Assembly (NCBI GenBank): GCA_964461295.1
Contig: CAYWTX010000697.1
Location: 1 to 9,959 of the forward strand
Reading direction: 5' to 3'
DNA from: CAYWTX01 sp964461295
GTDB taxonomy: Bacteria; Planctomycetota; Phycisphaerae; SM23-33
Length of the DNA: 9,959 bases
Shown here: positions 1 to 6,199 of the stretch, piece after piece
Layout: the number at the start of each line of letters is the position of its first letter
Position numbering within the stretch: the stretch's first letter is position 1
Notes under the pieces: model-generated
The model's database searches: none
What the model saw: the letters and a program-made list of their open reading frames with translations, nothing else
What the model was told of the DNA's origin: nothing
Program-made: the position numbers and the translations under genes

Positions 1-7
1 CGGCAGA

Positions 8-38
8 CGAGCCAGCTTGGCCCCACCAAGCTGGCTCG
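8..38. repeat. 13-bp perfect hairpin
   Basis: The arms 8-20 (CGAGCCAGCTTGG) and 26-38 are perfect reverse complements around a 5-nt loop (CCCCA). Allowing one mismatch, the stem extends two further pairs. No T-tract follows on either strand, so a classical rho-independent terminator is not shown. It could still end a transcript entering from the left, or be a dispersed palindromic repeat. Confidence 0.7.
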
Positions 39-51
39 CCTCATTCTGACA

Positions 52-65
52 GCCTGCCGGCAGGC
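52..65. repeat. 14-bp perfect palindrome
   Basis: The sequence GCCTGCCGGCAGGC is self-complementary over all 14 bases. It sits 13 bp after the previous hairpin and 25 bp before the next, so three structured elements are packed in the first 110 bases. No regulator can be named from the sequence. Confidence 0.65.
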
Positions 66-90
66 CCCAAAGCGCAAAATGCCGGGGGGG

Positions 91-110
91 TTGGGGGGCG
101 GCCCCCCCAA
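91..110. repeat. G-run/C-run hairpin
   Basis: TTGGGGGG (91-98) pairs perfectly with CCCCCCAA (103-110) around a 4-nt loop. A further run of seven G lies at 84-90. On the plus strand the G-runs of 7 and 6 could compete between a hairpin and other G-rich structures. Confidence 0.6.
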
Positions 111-462
111 AATCCACCCATACCAAACAGCGGAGAGCCACATTTTTCTCTCCCGTTGTGGCGTGCCCGGTCCGGGGAGCCGGTTGCGTCGCCACGAACC
201 TTCTCACGAGGCGCCGAGGCCCTCTCTGCGGCCACAACGGAATCGGCTCCGCTTCGGGATCGCCTTATTGCACCACACAGCATCCGCCGTAGCCTTCCGC
301 ATTTCAAGTGCCTGTCGGCGTCTGCGAGGGGAATCGAGGCTGACGGGGAAGGTGACGTTCCTGCCGTAAGGGCTGACCGCCCCGGCAGGTTCGCAGCGGG
401 CGCAGCCAGGAGCTTGGCGGGGAAGGGCGGGGGCTTCCGCAGATGAGTGTTCCCCAGAAAAA

Positions 463-476
463 CGGCGGGCCCGCCG
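463..476. repeat. 14-bp perfect palindrome (GC only)
   Basis: CGGCGGGCCCGCCG is self-complementary over its full length. It is followed by a G-rich run at 478-485. Its function is unknown; it belongs to the palindrome-rich gene-free segment. Confidence 0.6.
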
Positions 477-505
477 CGGGGGGGGACGGCAGGCCTCGCC
501 TCGTA

Positions 506-536
506 TTCGAACCGGCCGGGGGGGAACCGGTTCGAA
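506..536. repeat. 10-bp perfect inverted repeat (TTCGAACCGG)
   Basis: TTCGAACCGG (506-515) is repeated inverted at 527-536 around an 11-nt G-rich loop. It contains GGTTCGAA, the word found in tRNA T-loops, but no T-stem or acceptor stem surrounds it, so it is not a tRNA. It could be an operator or an intergenic palindromic repeat. Confidence 0.65.
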
Positions 537-831
537 GGGGGATCGGATTTTCTCAGCGCCCACTACAACAAGCTCGATACTACCAGTGCCCGGTGGACCT
601 GTCAAGAGGGAATAGGGGGTATGCCCTAGAAAATCTGCGGGCCCTCACAGTGTTACGCCAAGCCTGGAACGGTGGATTCGGGGCGCGACGGCTGCCGGGA
701 CGGGTGATCGCGATTCGCGTCCGTGTCCGTGTCCGACGTCGGCAGGACAGAACCGCAAACAGCGCAACGGCAGCGCCGGCCAGGCGATGGATGAGAGAGC
801 ACCAGCCGCTGTCGTGGCCCCCGCTTGGCGA

Positions 832-1665
832 TCACGGAATCAGGAAGACGTCGTCATAGGCATTGTCCCCGCCGCGGCGGCCTTGACTGACATCCGTGGG
901 CGCGGTGACCTTGGAGCTGTAGATGTCATCGCCGCTTTCGGTGTTGGGGTCTTTCAGCCAGACAGTCGATCCGTCCAGACGGGCGGCGTTCTGCCCTTCC
1001 CGCTGGTGGTTGAGGGAGCTCTTGTACTTCGTGCCCAGACGGGCCACTGTGCCGGCGTCATCGCCCGTGTTGCCGTTATGGTTTAGGTCGTTATATGGCC
1101 ATATCTGTGTTGTGCCCACCTGGCACCGGGGGTTCTGGTCGGCCAGGATGACGAACGTGGCCTCCAGGTTGTCAGAGGTCATCTTGGCGGCGTGGTTGGG
1201 GATCCATGCGCTGTTGCTGACCATCGAGGTGTAGCTGTACGACAGGGTGCTCTTGCCGCCGGCGGCGTAGAAACCGGTGGCATCCTTTGCAGGTCCGAGC
1301 CAGTCGCGGTAGGCCTTGGCTCCCGGGCAGAGGAAGGCTTCGCGCGACGTGAAATCGCCCGCGACCAACAGCCAGAGGCAGCCGGGATTGCCCGTGACCG
1401 CGTTGCCCCATCCGGAGGCGGGCGGGTTGTTGGTCGGCAGGAACCGCCTTGGCGAGGCAAACGCGTACTGGTAGCAGGCCGTGGCCACTCGACGCAGGTT
1501 GGCCGTGCAGCCCGCCTTCAGGCGGGCCAGGAAGAGCGCCTTGTACAGCGTGGGCATGAGGATGGTCAGCAGCACGCCGATGATCGCCACGACGACCAGC
1601 AACTCGGTAAGAGTGAAGGCGCGGGGCCTGGCGGAACGCGCGGACAAACTAGTTACGGCTTTCAT
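832..1665 (-). CDS. Type II secretion/type IV pilin-like pseudopilin (prepilin N-terminal domain)
   Basis: The predicted product is 277 residues and begins MKAVTSL. It has a class III prepilin signal: a short basic leader (RSARPRA) followed by FTLTELLVVVAIIGVLLTIL. Cleavage is expected between Ala16 and Phe17, with the conserved Glu at +5 (Glu21). Alanine rather than glycine at -1 is, in my experience, common in planctomycete pseudopilins. The hydrophobic helix (17-40) serves as membrane anchor and assembly stem. The globular part carries LADQNP (174-179) and a C-terminal H-x10-DG motif (His220, Asp231-Gly232) like that in planctomycete prepilin-domain proteins, and it ends DDVFLIP. A TTG start at 1701 is possible in frame, but it would lie in the promoter -35 and put 12 extra residues before the leader, so ATG 1665 is preferred. 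The exact role (secretion pseudopilus, pilus, or cell-surface protein) cannot be told, because no other secretion gene is present. Confidence 0.9.
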   Translation of the reverse strand: MKAVTSLSARSARPRAFTLTELLVVVAIIGVLLTILMPTLYKALFLARLKAGCTANLRRVATACYQYAFASPRRFLPTNNPPASGWGNAVTGNPGCLWLLVAGDFTSREAFLCPGAKAYRDWLGPAKDATGFYAAGGKSTLSYSYTSMVSNSAWIPNHAAKMTSDNLEATFVILADQNPRCQVGTTQIWPYNDLNHNGNTGDDAGTVARLGTKYKSSLNHQREGQNAARLDGSTVWLKDPNTESGDDIYSSKVTAPTDVSQGRRGGDNAYDDVFLIP

Positions 1666-1671
1666 GCCGTG

Positions 1672-1701
1672 ATTATATTCTCCGCACCACTGTCCGGTCA
1701 A
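1672..1701 (-). promoter_or_regulatory. Sigma70-like promoter of the pseudopilin gene, apparently leaderless
   Basis: On the minus strand TTGACC (1701-1696) is followed after 18 nt by a perfect TATAAT (1677-1672). The -10 ends only 6 nt before the ATG at 1665, so initiation about 7 nt downstream would fall on or beside the start codon. The GGAG 14 nt upstream of the ATG lies inside the spacer and would not be transcribed. This implies a leaderless mRNA. Confidence 0.55.
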
Positions 1702-1807
1702 CGAGCCGTTGGGCCGGATGCCGTGGCGCCGGGCCGCCTCCGCGCTGGTTACCGGCCCATGGTCGCCGGCTCGGCGGCATTCGGTGTCCGATGTCCGGAC
1801 TGCGGTC

Positions 1808-3184
1808 TCACTTCGCCGCGCCCAGCGGCCTGCTCCAGCTCACGAACTGCCGCGGATCGGTGATGCGGCCGGTCACGGCGCTGGCGGCCGCCGTCAGGGG
1901 ACTGGCTAAGTACACCTGGGCTTCCTTGTGGCCCATGCGGCCGGGGAAGTTGCGGTTCGTCGTCGAGAGCACCGTGATGGGTTCGTTGGCCCGGCCGAAG
2001 GTGTCCACGGGCCCGCCGAGGCAGGCGGCGCAGCTCGCGGGGCCGATCTTGCAGCCGGCGGCGGCAAAGATGTCGCGCAGGCTCCTGCCGTCGACGGCGA
2101 CGCGGTCCAGGTCGGCGTCCACTTCGACCGTGGCGGGCACGATGTACGTTTCGACGGCGGCGTGCCGCCCGGCGAACACGTTGGCGGCGGCGACGAAGTC
2201 GGTGGTCTTGCCGCCCGTGCACGAGCCGATGTAGACGCGGTCGAGCTTGACGTCGGCCTTCCGGCGGGCCGCGGCGCGCAGGTCGGGCGAGTGCGGGCAG
2301 GCGACGGTCGGCTCGATCTTCGCCGTCTCGAAGCGGTAGGTCTTCTCGTACTGGGCGTCGTCATCCGATCGGTGGACGGTGAACGGCTTGCTCGTCCGCG
2401 CGCGGACGAACGCCAGCGTCGCCTCGTCGGGCTCGATGATGCCGCTCTTGCCGCCCGCTTCAATCGCCATGTTGCACATCGTGCAACGCTCGTCGATGTT
2501 AAGGTCGGCGACGGCCTGGCCGGCGAACTCCATCGCGCGGTAGGCGGCGCCGTCCACGCCGATCTCGCCGATGACGTGCAGGATGAGGTCCTTGCCCATC
2601 AGGTAGGGCGGCAGCGGACCGTCGAAGACGAACTTCATCGTCGAGGGGACGCGCAGCCACAGCTTGCCCGTGCCCAGCACGAACCCCGCCTCGGTGTTGC
2701 CGATGCCCGTCGCCACCTCGCCGAACGCCCCATGCGTGCACGTGTGGCTGTCGGTCCCCAGCAGCAGCTCGCCCGGGCGCGTGTGACCGCACTGCGGCAG
2801 GGCCACGTGGCAGACGCCGCGGTAGGACGTGCTCATCGGGTCGGTGTACGGCGAGGGCATGCCCTCCAGGCCGTCGGGGATGAAGTCGGGATCGTAGAAG
2901 TACCTGATCCCCTGCTGGCGGGCGAACCGCCGCAGGATCTCCACGTTGCGGTGGCTCAAGGCGTCGGCCGTGAAGATGTAATGGTCGGGCACGAGAATGA
3001 TCTTCTCGCGGTCCCAGACCTTGGCGTCAGGCCCGAACTGCTCCTGGAAGATGCCGACGCTGGCCGGGCCGCAGATGTCGTGCGTCATCAGCACGTCCAC
3101 GTCGCACCAGACCGTTTCGCCGGGCGTGACATTGTCCCGCCCCGAATGGGCGGCCAGGATCTTCTCGGTGATTGTCATGGGCAT
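1808..3184 (-). CDS. leuC: 3-isopropylmalate dehydratase large subunit (aconitase superfamily)
   Basis: The predicted product is 458 residues. LeuC, with the small subunit LeuD, isomerises 2-isopropylmalate to 3-isopropylmalate in leucine synthesis, using a 4Fe-4S cluster. The cluster cysteines are visible: Cys322 in GSCTGG, and Cys385/Cys388 in SCAACLGG. Other family signatures are DSHTCTHGAFG (145-155), STTNRNFPGRMG (407-418) and YLASPLTAAASAVTG (425-439). It is longer than the usual roughly 420 residues because of a segment at about 97-120, between the IRYFY strand and the YRGVCH segment. Homoaconitase or a related dehydratase is possible from sequence alone. ATG 3184 is preferred over 3178 because GGAG lies 12 nt upstream. 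The gene starts 53 bp after the cobA-hemD stop, so co-transcription is likely. No leuD is present in the window. Confidence 0.92.
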   Translation of the reverse strand: MPMTITEKILAAHSGRDNVTPGETVWCDVDVLMTHDICGPASVGIFQEQFGPDAKVWDREKIILVPDHYIFTADALSHRNVEILRRFARQQGIRYFYDPDFIPDGLEGMPSPYTDPMSTSYRGVCHVALPQCGHTRPGELLLGTDSHTCTHGAFGEVATGIGNTEAGFVLGTGKLWLRVPSTMKFVFDGPLPPYLMGKDLILHVIGEIGVDGAAYRAMEFAGQAVADLNIDERCTMCNMAIEAGGKSGIIEPDEATLAFVRARTSKPFTVHRSDDDAQYEKTYRFETAKIEPTVACPHSPDLRAAARRKADVKLDRVYIGSCTGGKTTDFVAAANVFAGRHAAVETYIVPATVEVDADLDRVAVDGRSLRDIFAAAGCKIGPASCAACLGGPVDTFGRANEPITVLSTTNRNFPGRMGHKEAQVYLASPLTAAASAVTGRITDPRQFVSWSRPLGAAK

Positions 3185-3237
3185 CGCAGTGTCTCACTCC
3201 ATGGGCCCCGGCGCGTTCATCGCCCCGGCGACATCGA

Positions 3238-4938
3238 CTATACATCAACTCCCTTGCCGATCGCCTCAACCAATCCGTCGATCGTGTGCACGCTCGCCTC
3301 GACGGCCGGAGTCAGGCCGGCGGCGCGGAGAGTGTCGCTGGTCACCGGGCCGATGGAGGCCAGCTTCACGCCGGCGAGGTCCACGCCCGATCCGGCCAGC
3401 AGGGCCAGGAAGTTCGTCACCGTCGAGGAGGAGGTGAACGTGACCCAATCGACGCGCCGCTCCCGCAGCGCGGTCAGGGCTTCCTCGCTCATCGCGGCCG
3501 GGCGAACGGTGCGGTAGAGCGTGACTTCCTCGACGGCTGCGCCGGCGGACCGCAGGCGATCCGCCAGGGGTTCGGTGGCGATGTCCGCGCGAGCCAGAAG
3601 GAAGCGCGATGCCGCGACGTCGCATTTGTTCAGCAATGCATCCGCCAGAGCTTCGGTGGTGAACTTCTCCGGCATCAGGTCAGGCTCGATGAAGTAGCGG
3701 CGCAGTACGTCGGCCGTGGCCGGCCCGACGGCCGCGATCCTCACGCCCGCCAGTGCCCGCGCGTCCAGCCCGAGCGTCTTCATCCGTTCGACCAACGCCT
3801 GGGCCCCGTTGGGGCTCGTCAGTACGATCCATCCGTACGCGGAACCAACGGAGCCGGGGCGTGTCGCCCCGGTCGGGTCCTTGAGGGGACCGCTTCCGCT
3901 CGCAACGGAGCCGGGGCGTGTCGCCCCGGTCGGGTCCTTGAGGGGACCGCTTCCGCTCGCAACGGAGCCGGGGCGTGTCGCCCCGGTCGCCTTCTTCAAG
4001 GGACCGCGTTCGCCCGCGATTCCCCTCAGCGCCGCATCCACCGGCGCCCAATCTTCCGGCGGGGCGATGTCGATCGTCGGCGCTTCGATGACGTTGGCGC
4101 CCAATTCCGCCAGGGCGATGCACAGCCGCGAGGCCTGCTTGCGAGTCCGCGTCACCAGCACGCTGCGCCCCAGCAGCGGCAGCTTCTCCAACCACGCCAG
4201 GCGGTCCCGCAACGTAACAACCTTGCCGACAATCGTCAGCGCCGGCGGACGGATGCCCGCCTCCTCCGCCGCGCCCGCCACCGTGGCCAGCGTCGCCGTC
4301 AGCGTGCGCTGCCGCGGCGTGGTGGCTTCGGCCACGATGGCCACCGGGTCCTCGCCGCTGCGCCCGTTGGCCATCAGCCGCTCGGCGATGGCGGGCAGGT
4401 TGCCCACGCCCATGTAGAACACCAGCGTGTCCACGCCCGCCAGCGCGGCGTAGTTGATGTTGGACTCGTCCTTGGTGGGGTCCTCGTGCCCGGTAACGAA
4501 CGTCACCGTCGCTGCCAGCCGCCGGTCGGTCAACGGGATGCCCGCATATGCCCCGGCCGCGATCGCCGCCGTCACGCCCGGCACGATCCGGTACGCCATG
4601 CCGGCGGCCCTCAGGGCGTCGGCTTCCTCGCCGCCGCGGCCGAAGATCAGCGGGTCGCCGCCCTTGAGCCGCACGACCAGCTTGCCCTCGCCGCAGCGGC
4701 GGACCAGCAGGGCGTTGATCTCCTCCTGCCCCATGGCGTGGGCGCTCGGGCCCTTGCCGACGTAGATTCGCTCGGCCGAGGGGGGGCAGAGGTCCAGCAG
4801 GCGCGGCGAGGCCAGGCGGTCGTAACAGACAACTTCGGCGCGGCGTAACCAGTCGGCGCCGGCGCAGGTGATCAGCCCCGGGTCGCCTGGCCCGGCACCG
4901 ACCAGCACAACCAGTCCAGTTTGTCTTGGCTCGCCCAT
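3238..4938 (-). CDS. cobA-hemD: Fused uroporphyrinogen-III C-methyltransferase / uroporphyrinogen-III synthase
   Basis: Residues are numbered from ATG 4965; the likelier start is Met10 (4938). Residues 16-260 form the SUMT domain, which methylates uroporphyrinogen III to precorrin-2 (siroheme/cobalamin branch). Its motifs are VGAGPGDPGLIT (22-33), VRLKGGDPLIFGRGGEE (98-114), VPGVTAAIAAGAYAGIPLTD (128-147) and EATTPRQRT (213-221). Residues 266-573 form HemD, which cyclises hydroxymethylbilane: SVLVTRTRKQA, VLTSPNGAQAL (381-391), FTSSSTVTNF (510-519) and SIGPVTSDTLRAAGL (537-551). The two steps are consecutive, and such fusions are known. The HemD domain is interrupted at about 321-377 by three 19-residue repeats, exactly in the loop between helix ...DAALRGIA and strand YGWIVLTS, so the flanking fold looks intact. 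Met10 is preferred because SUMTs start just before the VxLVGAGPGDPG motif and because a promoter-like sequence lies directly upstream. leuC follows 53 bp downstream. Confidence 0.93.
   Translation of the reverse strand: MGEPRQTGLVVLVGAGPGDPGLITCAGADWLRRAEVVCYDRLASPRLLDLCPPSAERIYVGKGPSAHAMGQEEINALLVRRCGEGKLVVRLKGGDPLIFGRGGEEADALRAAGMAYRIVPGVTAAIAAGAYAGIPLTDRRLAATVTFVTGHEDPTKDESNINYAALAGVDTLVFYMGVGNLPAIAERLMANGRSGEDPVAIVAEATTPRQRTLTATLATVAGAAEEAGIRPPALTIVGKVVTLRDRLAWLEKLPLLGRSVLVTRTRKQASRLCIALAELGANVIEAPTIDIAPPEDWAPVDAALRGIAGERGPLKKATGATRPGSVASGSGPLKDPTGATRPGSVASGSGPLKDPTGATRPGSVGSAYGWIVLTSPNGAQALVERMKTLGLDARALAGVRIAAVGPATADVLRRYFIEPDLMPEKFTTEALADALLNKCDVAASRFLLARADIATEPLADRLRSAGAAVEEVTLYRTVRPAAMSEEALTALRERRVDWVTFTSSSTVTNFLALLAGSGVDLAGVKLASIGPVTSDTLRAAGLTPAVEASVHTIDGLVEAIGKGVDV
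3847..4017. repeat. Three 57-bp tandem units inside hemD, each with two hairpins
   Basis: Units start at 3847, 3904 and 3961. The first two are identical over all 57 bp. The third matches for its first 29 bp (to 3989) and is diverged afterwards. Each full unit holds CCGGGGCGTGTCGCCCCGG (8-bp stem, 3-nt loop; 3854-3872 in unit 1) and a second hairpin GGTCC/GGACC (3876-3880/3887-3891). The length is 19 codons, so the hemD frame (minus strand) is kept, giving GPLKDPTGATRPGSVASGS repeats. The units are open in at least four of the six frames. They look like a palindromic repeat element amplified within a gene. Confidence 0.85.
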
Positions 4939-4946
4939 GGGATGGC

Positions 4947-4975
4947 ATTGTACGCCGCAGTGCATTGCTGGGCAA
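4947..4975 (-). promoter_or_regulatory. Candidate promoter of cobA-hemD with nearly no leader
   Basis: On the minus strand TTGCCC (4975-4970) is followed after 17 nt by TACAAT (4952-4947). The distance from the -10 to the ATG at 4938 is 8 nt, so the transcript would have a leader of about 0-2 nt. If this is the promoter, the ATG at 4965 lies upstream of the transcription start and cannot be used. The -35 is moderate (4 of 6) and the -10 good (5 of 6). Confidence 0.4.
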
Positions 4976-5137
4976 AGCTCCGCCCTTTACAGTGACGTGG
5001 ATGCCCGTTCATCCATGCCCGCCGGCCCATCGGGGCGGCATTCCGTGTTCCCTCGATTCGGGGGAGAAAAAACTCGCCGCTTGCTTAAGGCCGCCGCTGC
5101 ACCGGCCGATGTCGGGGGTGGATAGGTGGCAGCGGCT

Positions 5138-5163
5138 TTCCAGGCTGTTCGAACGGGCTGGAA
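5138..5163. promoter_or_regulatory. 26-bp nested dyad upstream of the PilZ gene (possible operator)
   Basis: The outer arms TTCCAG (5138-5143) and CTGGAA (5158-5163) and the inner perfect palindrome GTTCGAAC (5147-5154) share the same centre. The centre is about 46 bp upstream of the PilZ start codon. This symmetry fits a dimeric regulator's operator, or a hairpin in the leader. No regulator can be named. Confidence 0.4.
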
Positions 5164-5196
5164 GGCGTGTTCCACCCCGGCCGAAGGAGAACGAGT

Positions 5197-5550
5197 ATGC
5201 CCAACAGCGAGACGTACCCAGCCGACCGGCGTCGTCACTCGCGGACTCGGCTGGAGATGACGCTGGGCTGCATCCGCCTGGACCCCGACGGCGGCGACGT
5301 CGTCGATTCGCTGCGCATGGTCGACATCTCACGCGGCGGGATGGGCGCCTACGCCGGGCGGTCGTTCTACCCCGGCCAGCGCATCGTGCTGCACCTGCCG
5401 CTGCCGACCGACGTCGGCCGACGCAACATCTACGCCACGATCACCCGCTGCAATCACAGCAGGGACCGCTTCCGCGTCGGGTTCGCGTTCGACATGCCGT
5501 ACGCCGGGCAGGGCTACGCGGGAATGAACGCTGCCGTTGCGGCGGCGTGA
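5197..5550 (+). CDS. PilZ-domain protein (cyclic di-GMP receptor)
   Basis: The predicted product is 117 residues, essentially a stand-alone PilZ domain. PilZ domains bind cyclic di-GMP and switch motility, exopolysaccharide production or secretion, usually by contacting a partner protein in the cytoplasm or at the membrane. The two signature motifs are present: RxxxR (Arg12 to Arg16 in RRRHSR) and D/NxSxxG (Asp43, Ser45, Gly48 in DISRGGMG). The intervening strands include GQRIVLHLPLP (60-70) and RFRVGFAFD (91-99). The start is set by a strong ribosome binding site, AAGGAG 7 nt before the ATG at 5197; an in-frame ATG at 5167 lacks one. There is no signal peptide or membrane segment. The gene is monocistronic, with an upstream dyad and a terminator 37 bp behind. 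Its partner and the process it controls cannot be told from the neighbours. Confidence 0.9.
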   Translation: MPNSETYPADRRRHSRTRLEMTLGCIRLDPDGGDVVDSLRMVDISRGGMGAYAGRSFYPGQRIVLHLPLPTDVGRRNIYATITRCNHSRDRFRVGFAFDMPYAGQGYAGMNAAVAAA

Positions 5551-5587
5551 GGCCGAATGCCGAACAGTCAACGTCGGGGGAGCCGAC

Positions 5588-5613
5588 GGGGCCGCTTGCG
5601 GCCCCTGTTCTTT
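5588..5613 (+). terminator. Rho-independent terminator behind the PilZ gene
   Basis: GGGGCCG (5588-5594) pairs perfectly with CGGCCCC (5599-5605) around a 4-nt loop, and a T-rich tail TGTTCTTT (5606-5613) follows. It begins 37 bp after the PilZ stop codon, in the right orientation. Confidence 0.6.
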
Positions 5614-5703
5614 GCGCGGCGGGGAGCCGCGTTCACGCGGCAGAACGGCAGGCACAGGTGCATCGCTCATTGCCGGCAAACCCCTCGGCGCCGGCCCAGA
5701 CCC

Positions 5704-6118
5704 CGGGACTTCGTACGAGAACGCGACCTTGCCGTTGGGGTGCTCCGCGGTCGCATCCCTCGGCAGGCAAGAGCGGACGTACTCCACACGCACCTTCTCC
5801 GGTCCGACCGTGACCCGCATGTGGCCTGAGCTGCCGAGGATGACGCCGTCACGGTAGCCATACTCGACGGCCGAACGGGGGCTGCCGCGTCCGGGGAACC
5901 CCGGCTGGGGCACTTCCTGATAGACGACCCCGTCCAGATCCTGCTTGGCGAAGAGATGGTCGTGGCCGTGGAAGACGGCCGTCACGTGGTTGCCGACCAG
6001 CAGTTGGTGGATGGGCACATCCCAGCCGGGCCGATGCTCCCTGAAGCCTTCGCTGCCGTCGGCGTTCCTGCCGCCCCATTCGCCGAACGAGGCCGCTTCT
6101 GCGGTTCTTTCACAAGCT
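5704..6118 (-). pseudogene. C-terminal remnant of a calcineurin-like metallophosphoesterase
   Basis: The minus strand from about 6118 to 5704 reads as the C-terminal part of a metallophosphoesterase. It shows FGEWGGRNADGSEGF, then PIHQLLVGNHVTAVFHGHDH with the metal-binding GHDH (codons 5967-5956), then GVVYQEVPQPGFPG and a terminal KVRVEYVRS...KVAFSYEVP. The N-terminal metal motifs (DxH, GDxxD, GNHE) are missing, and upstream the frame dissolves into unrelated sequence before the xylanase gene. The start is therefore lost. At the other end the stop is also lost: the frame runs on past the natural end at SYEVP and continues antisense through the PilZ gene to 5329. A functional short protein using GTG 6018 is possible but unlikely, because half of the active site would be absent. 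Confidence 0.65.
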
Positions 6119-6199
6119 CTCAGCGGAAGGGCACAACGTCCGGCAGGTTGGGGCGACCCTCCTTGGCGTCGATGTCCGCTGGAAGCGGCGTGATCGCCC

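Larger units (their letters stand above)
1..831. other. Gene-free, palindrome-rich region
   Basis: I see no convincing gene in these 831 bases. All open frames are short, arginine/proline/glycine-rich, lack a recognisable domain and lack a good ribosome binding site, which is what random high-GC sequence gives. The region does hold several perfect inverted repeats (8-38, 52-65, 91-110, 463-476, 506-536), annotated separately, and weaker ones: GCCACA/TGTGGC at 137-142/157-162, and GGAAG/CTTCC at 421-425/434-438. It lies beyond the 3' end of the pseudopilin gene. It may hold the end of a transcription unit entering from the left, or decayed repeat DNA. Confidence 0.6.

Noticed and set aside
506..536. 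Possible tRNA, because of the GGTTCGAA word on both strands
   Set aside because: No T-stem, anticodon arm or acceptor stem can be formed around it; the word is part of a simple inverted repeat.
204..605. A minus-strand frame of 133 codons as a gene
   Set aside because: It is arginine- and proline-rich with no domain and no ribosome binding site, and it crosses several palindromes; it looks like chance in GC-rich DNA.
3235..3240. A separate leuC promoter (TATAGT on the minus strand)
   Set aside because: No -35 at acceptable spacing: the nearest TTGAGG is 21 nt away. leuC more likely depends on read-through from cobA-hemD.
3847..4017. CRISPR-like array
   Set aside because: The units are directly abutting with no unique spacers, and they are read in frame inside hemD.
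1928..4848. Two very long plus-strand open frames (over 500 codons each) opposite leuC and cobA-hemD
   Set aside because: They have no recognisable domains and mirror the genuine minus-strand genes; in GC-rich DNA antisense frames stay open by composition. The minus-strand proteins show complete catalytic motifs.
5127..5142. Sigma54-like promoter TGGCAG...TTTCCA before the PilZ gene
   Set aside because: The essential GC of the -12 element is CC here, and the match overlaps the dyad; it is not convincing.
5329..5703. Continuation of the phosphoesterase frame as a real C-terminal extension
   Set aside because: It lies past the family's natural end, is low-complexity, and overlaps the PilZ gene antisense, which has its own strong ribosome binding site and motifs.
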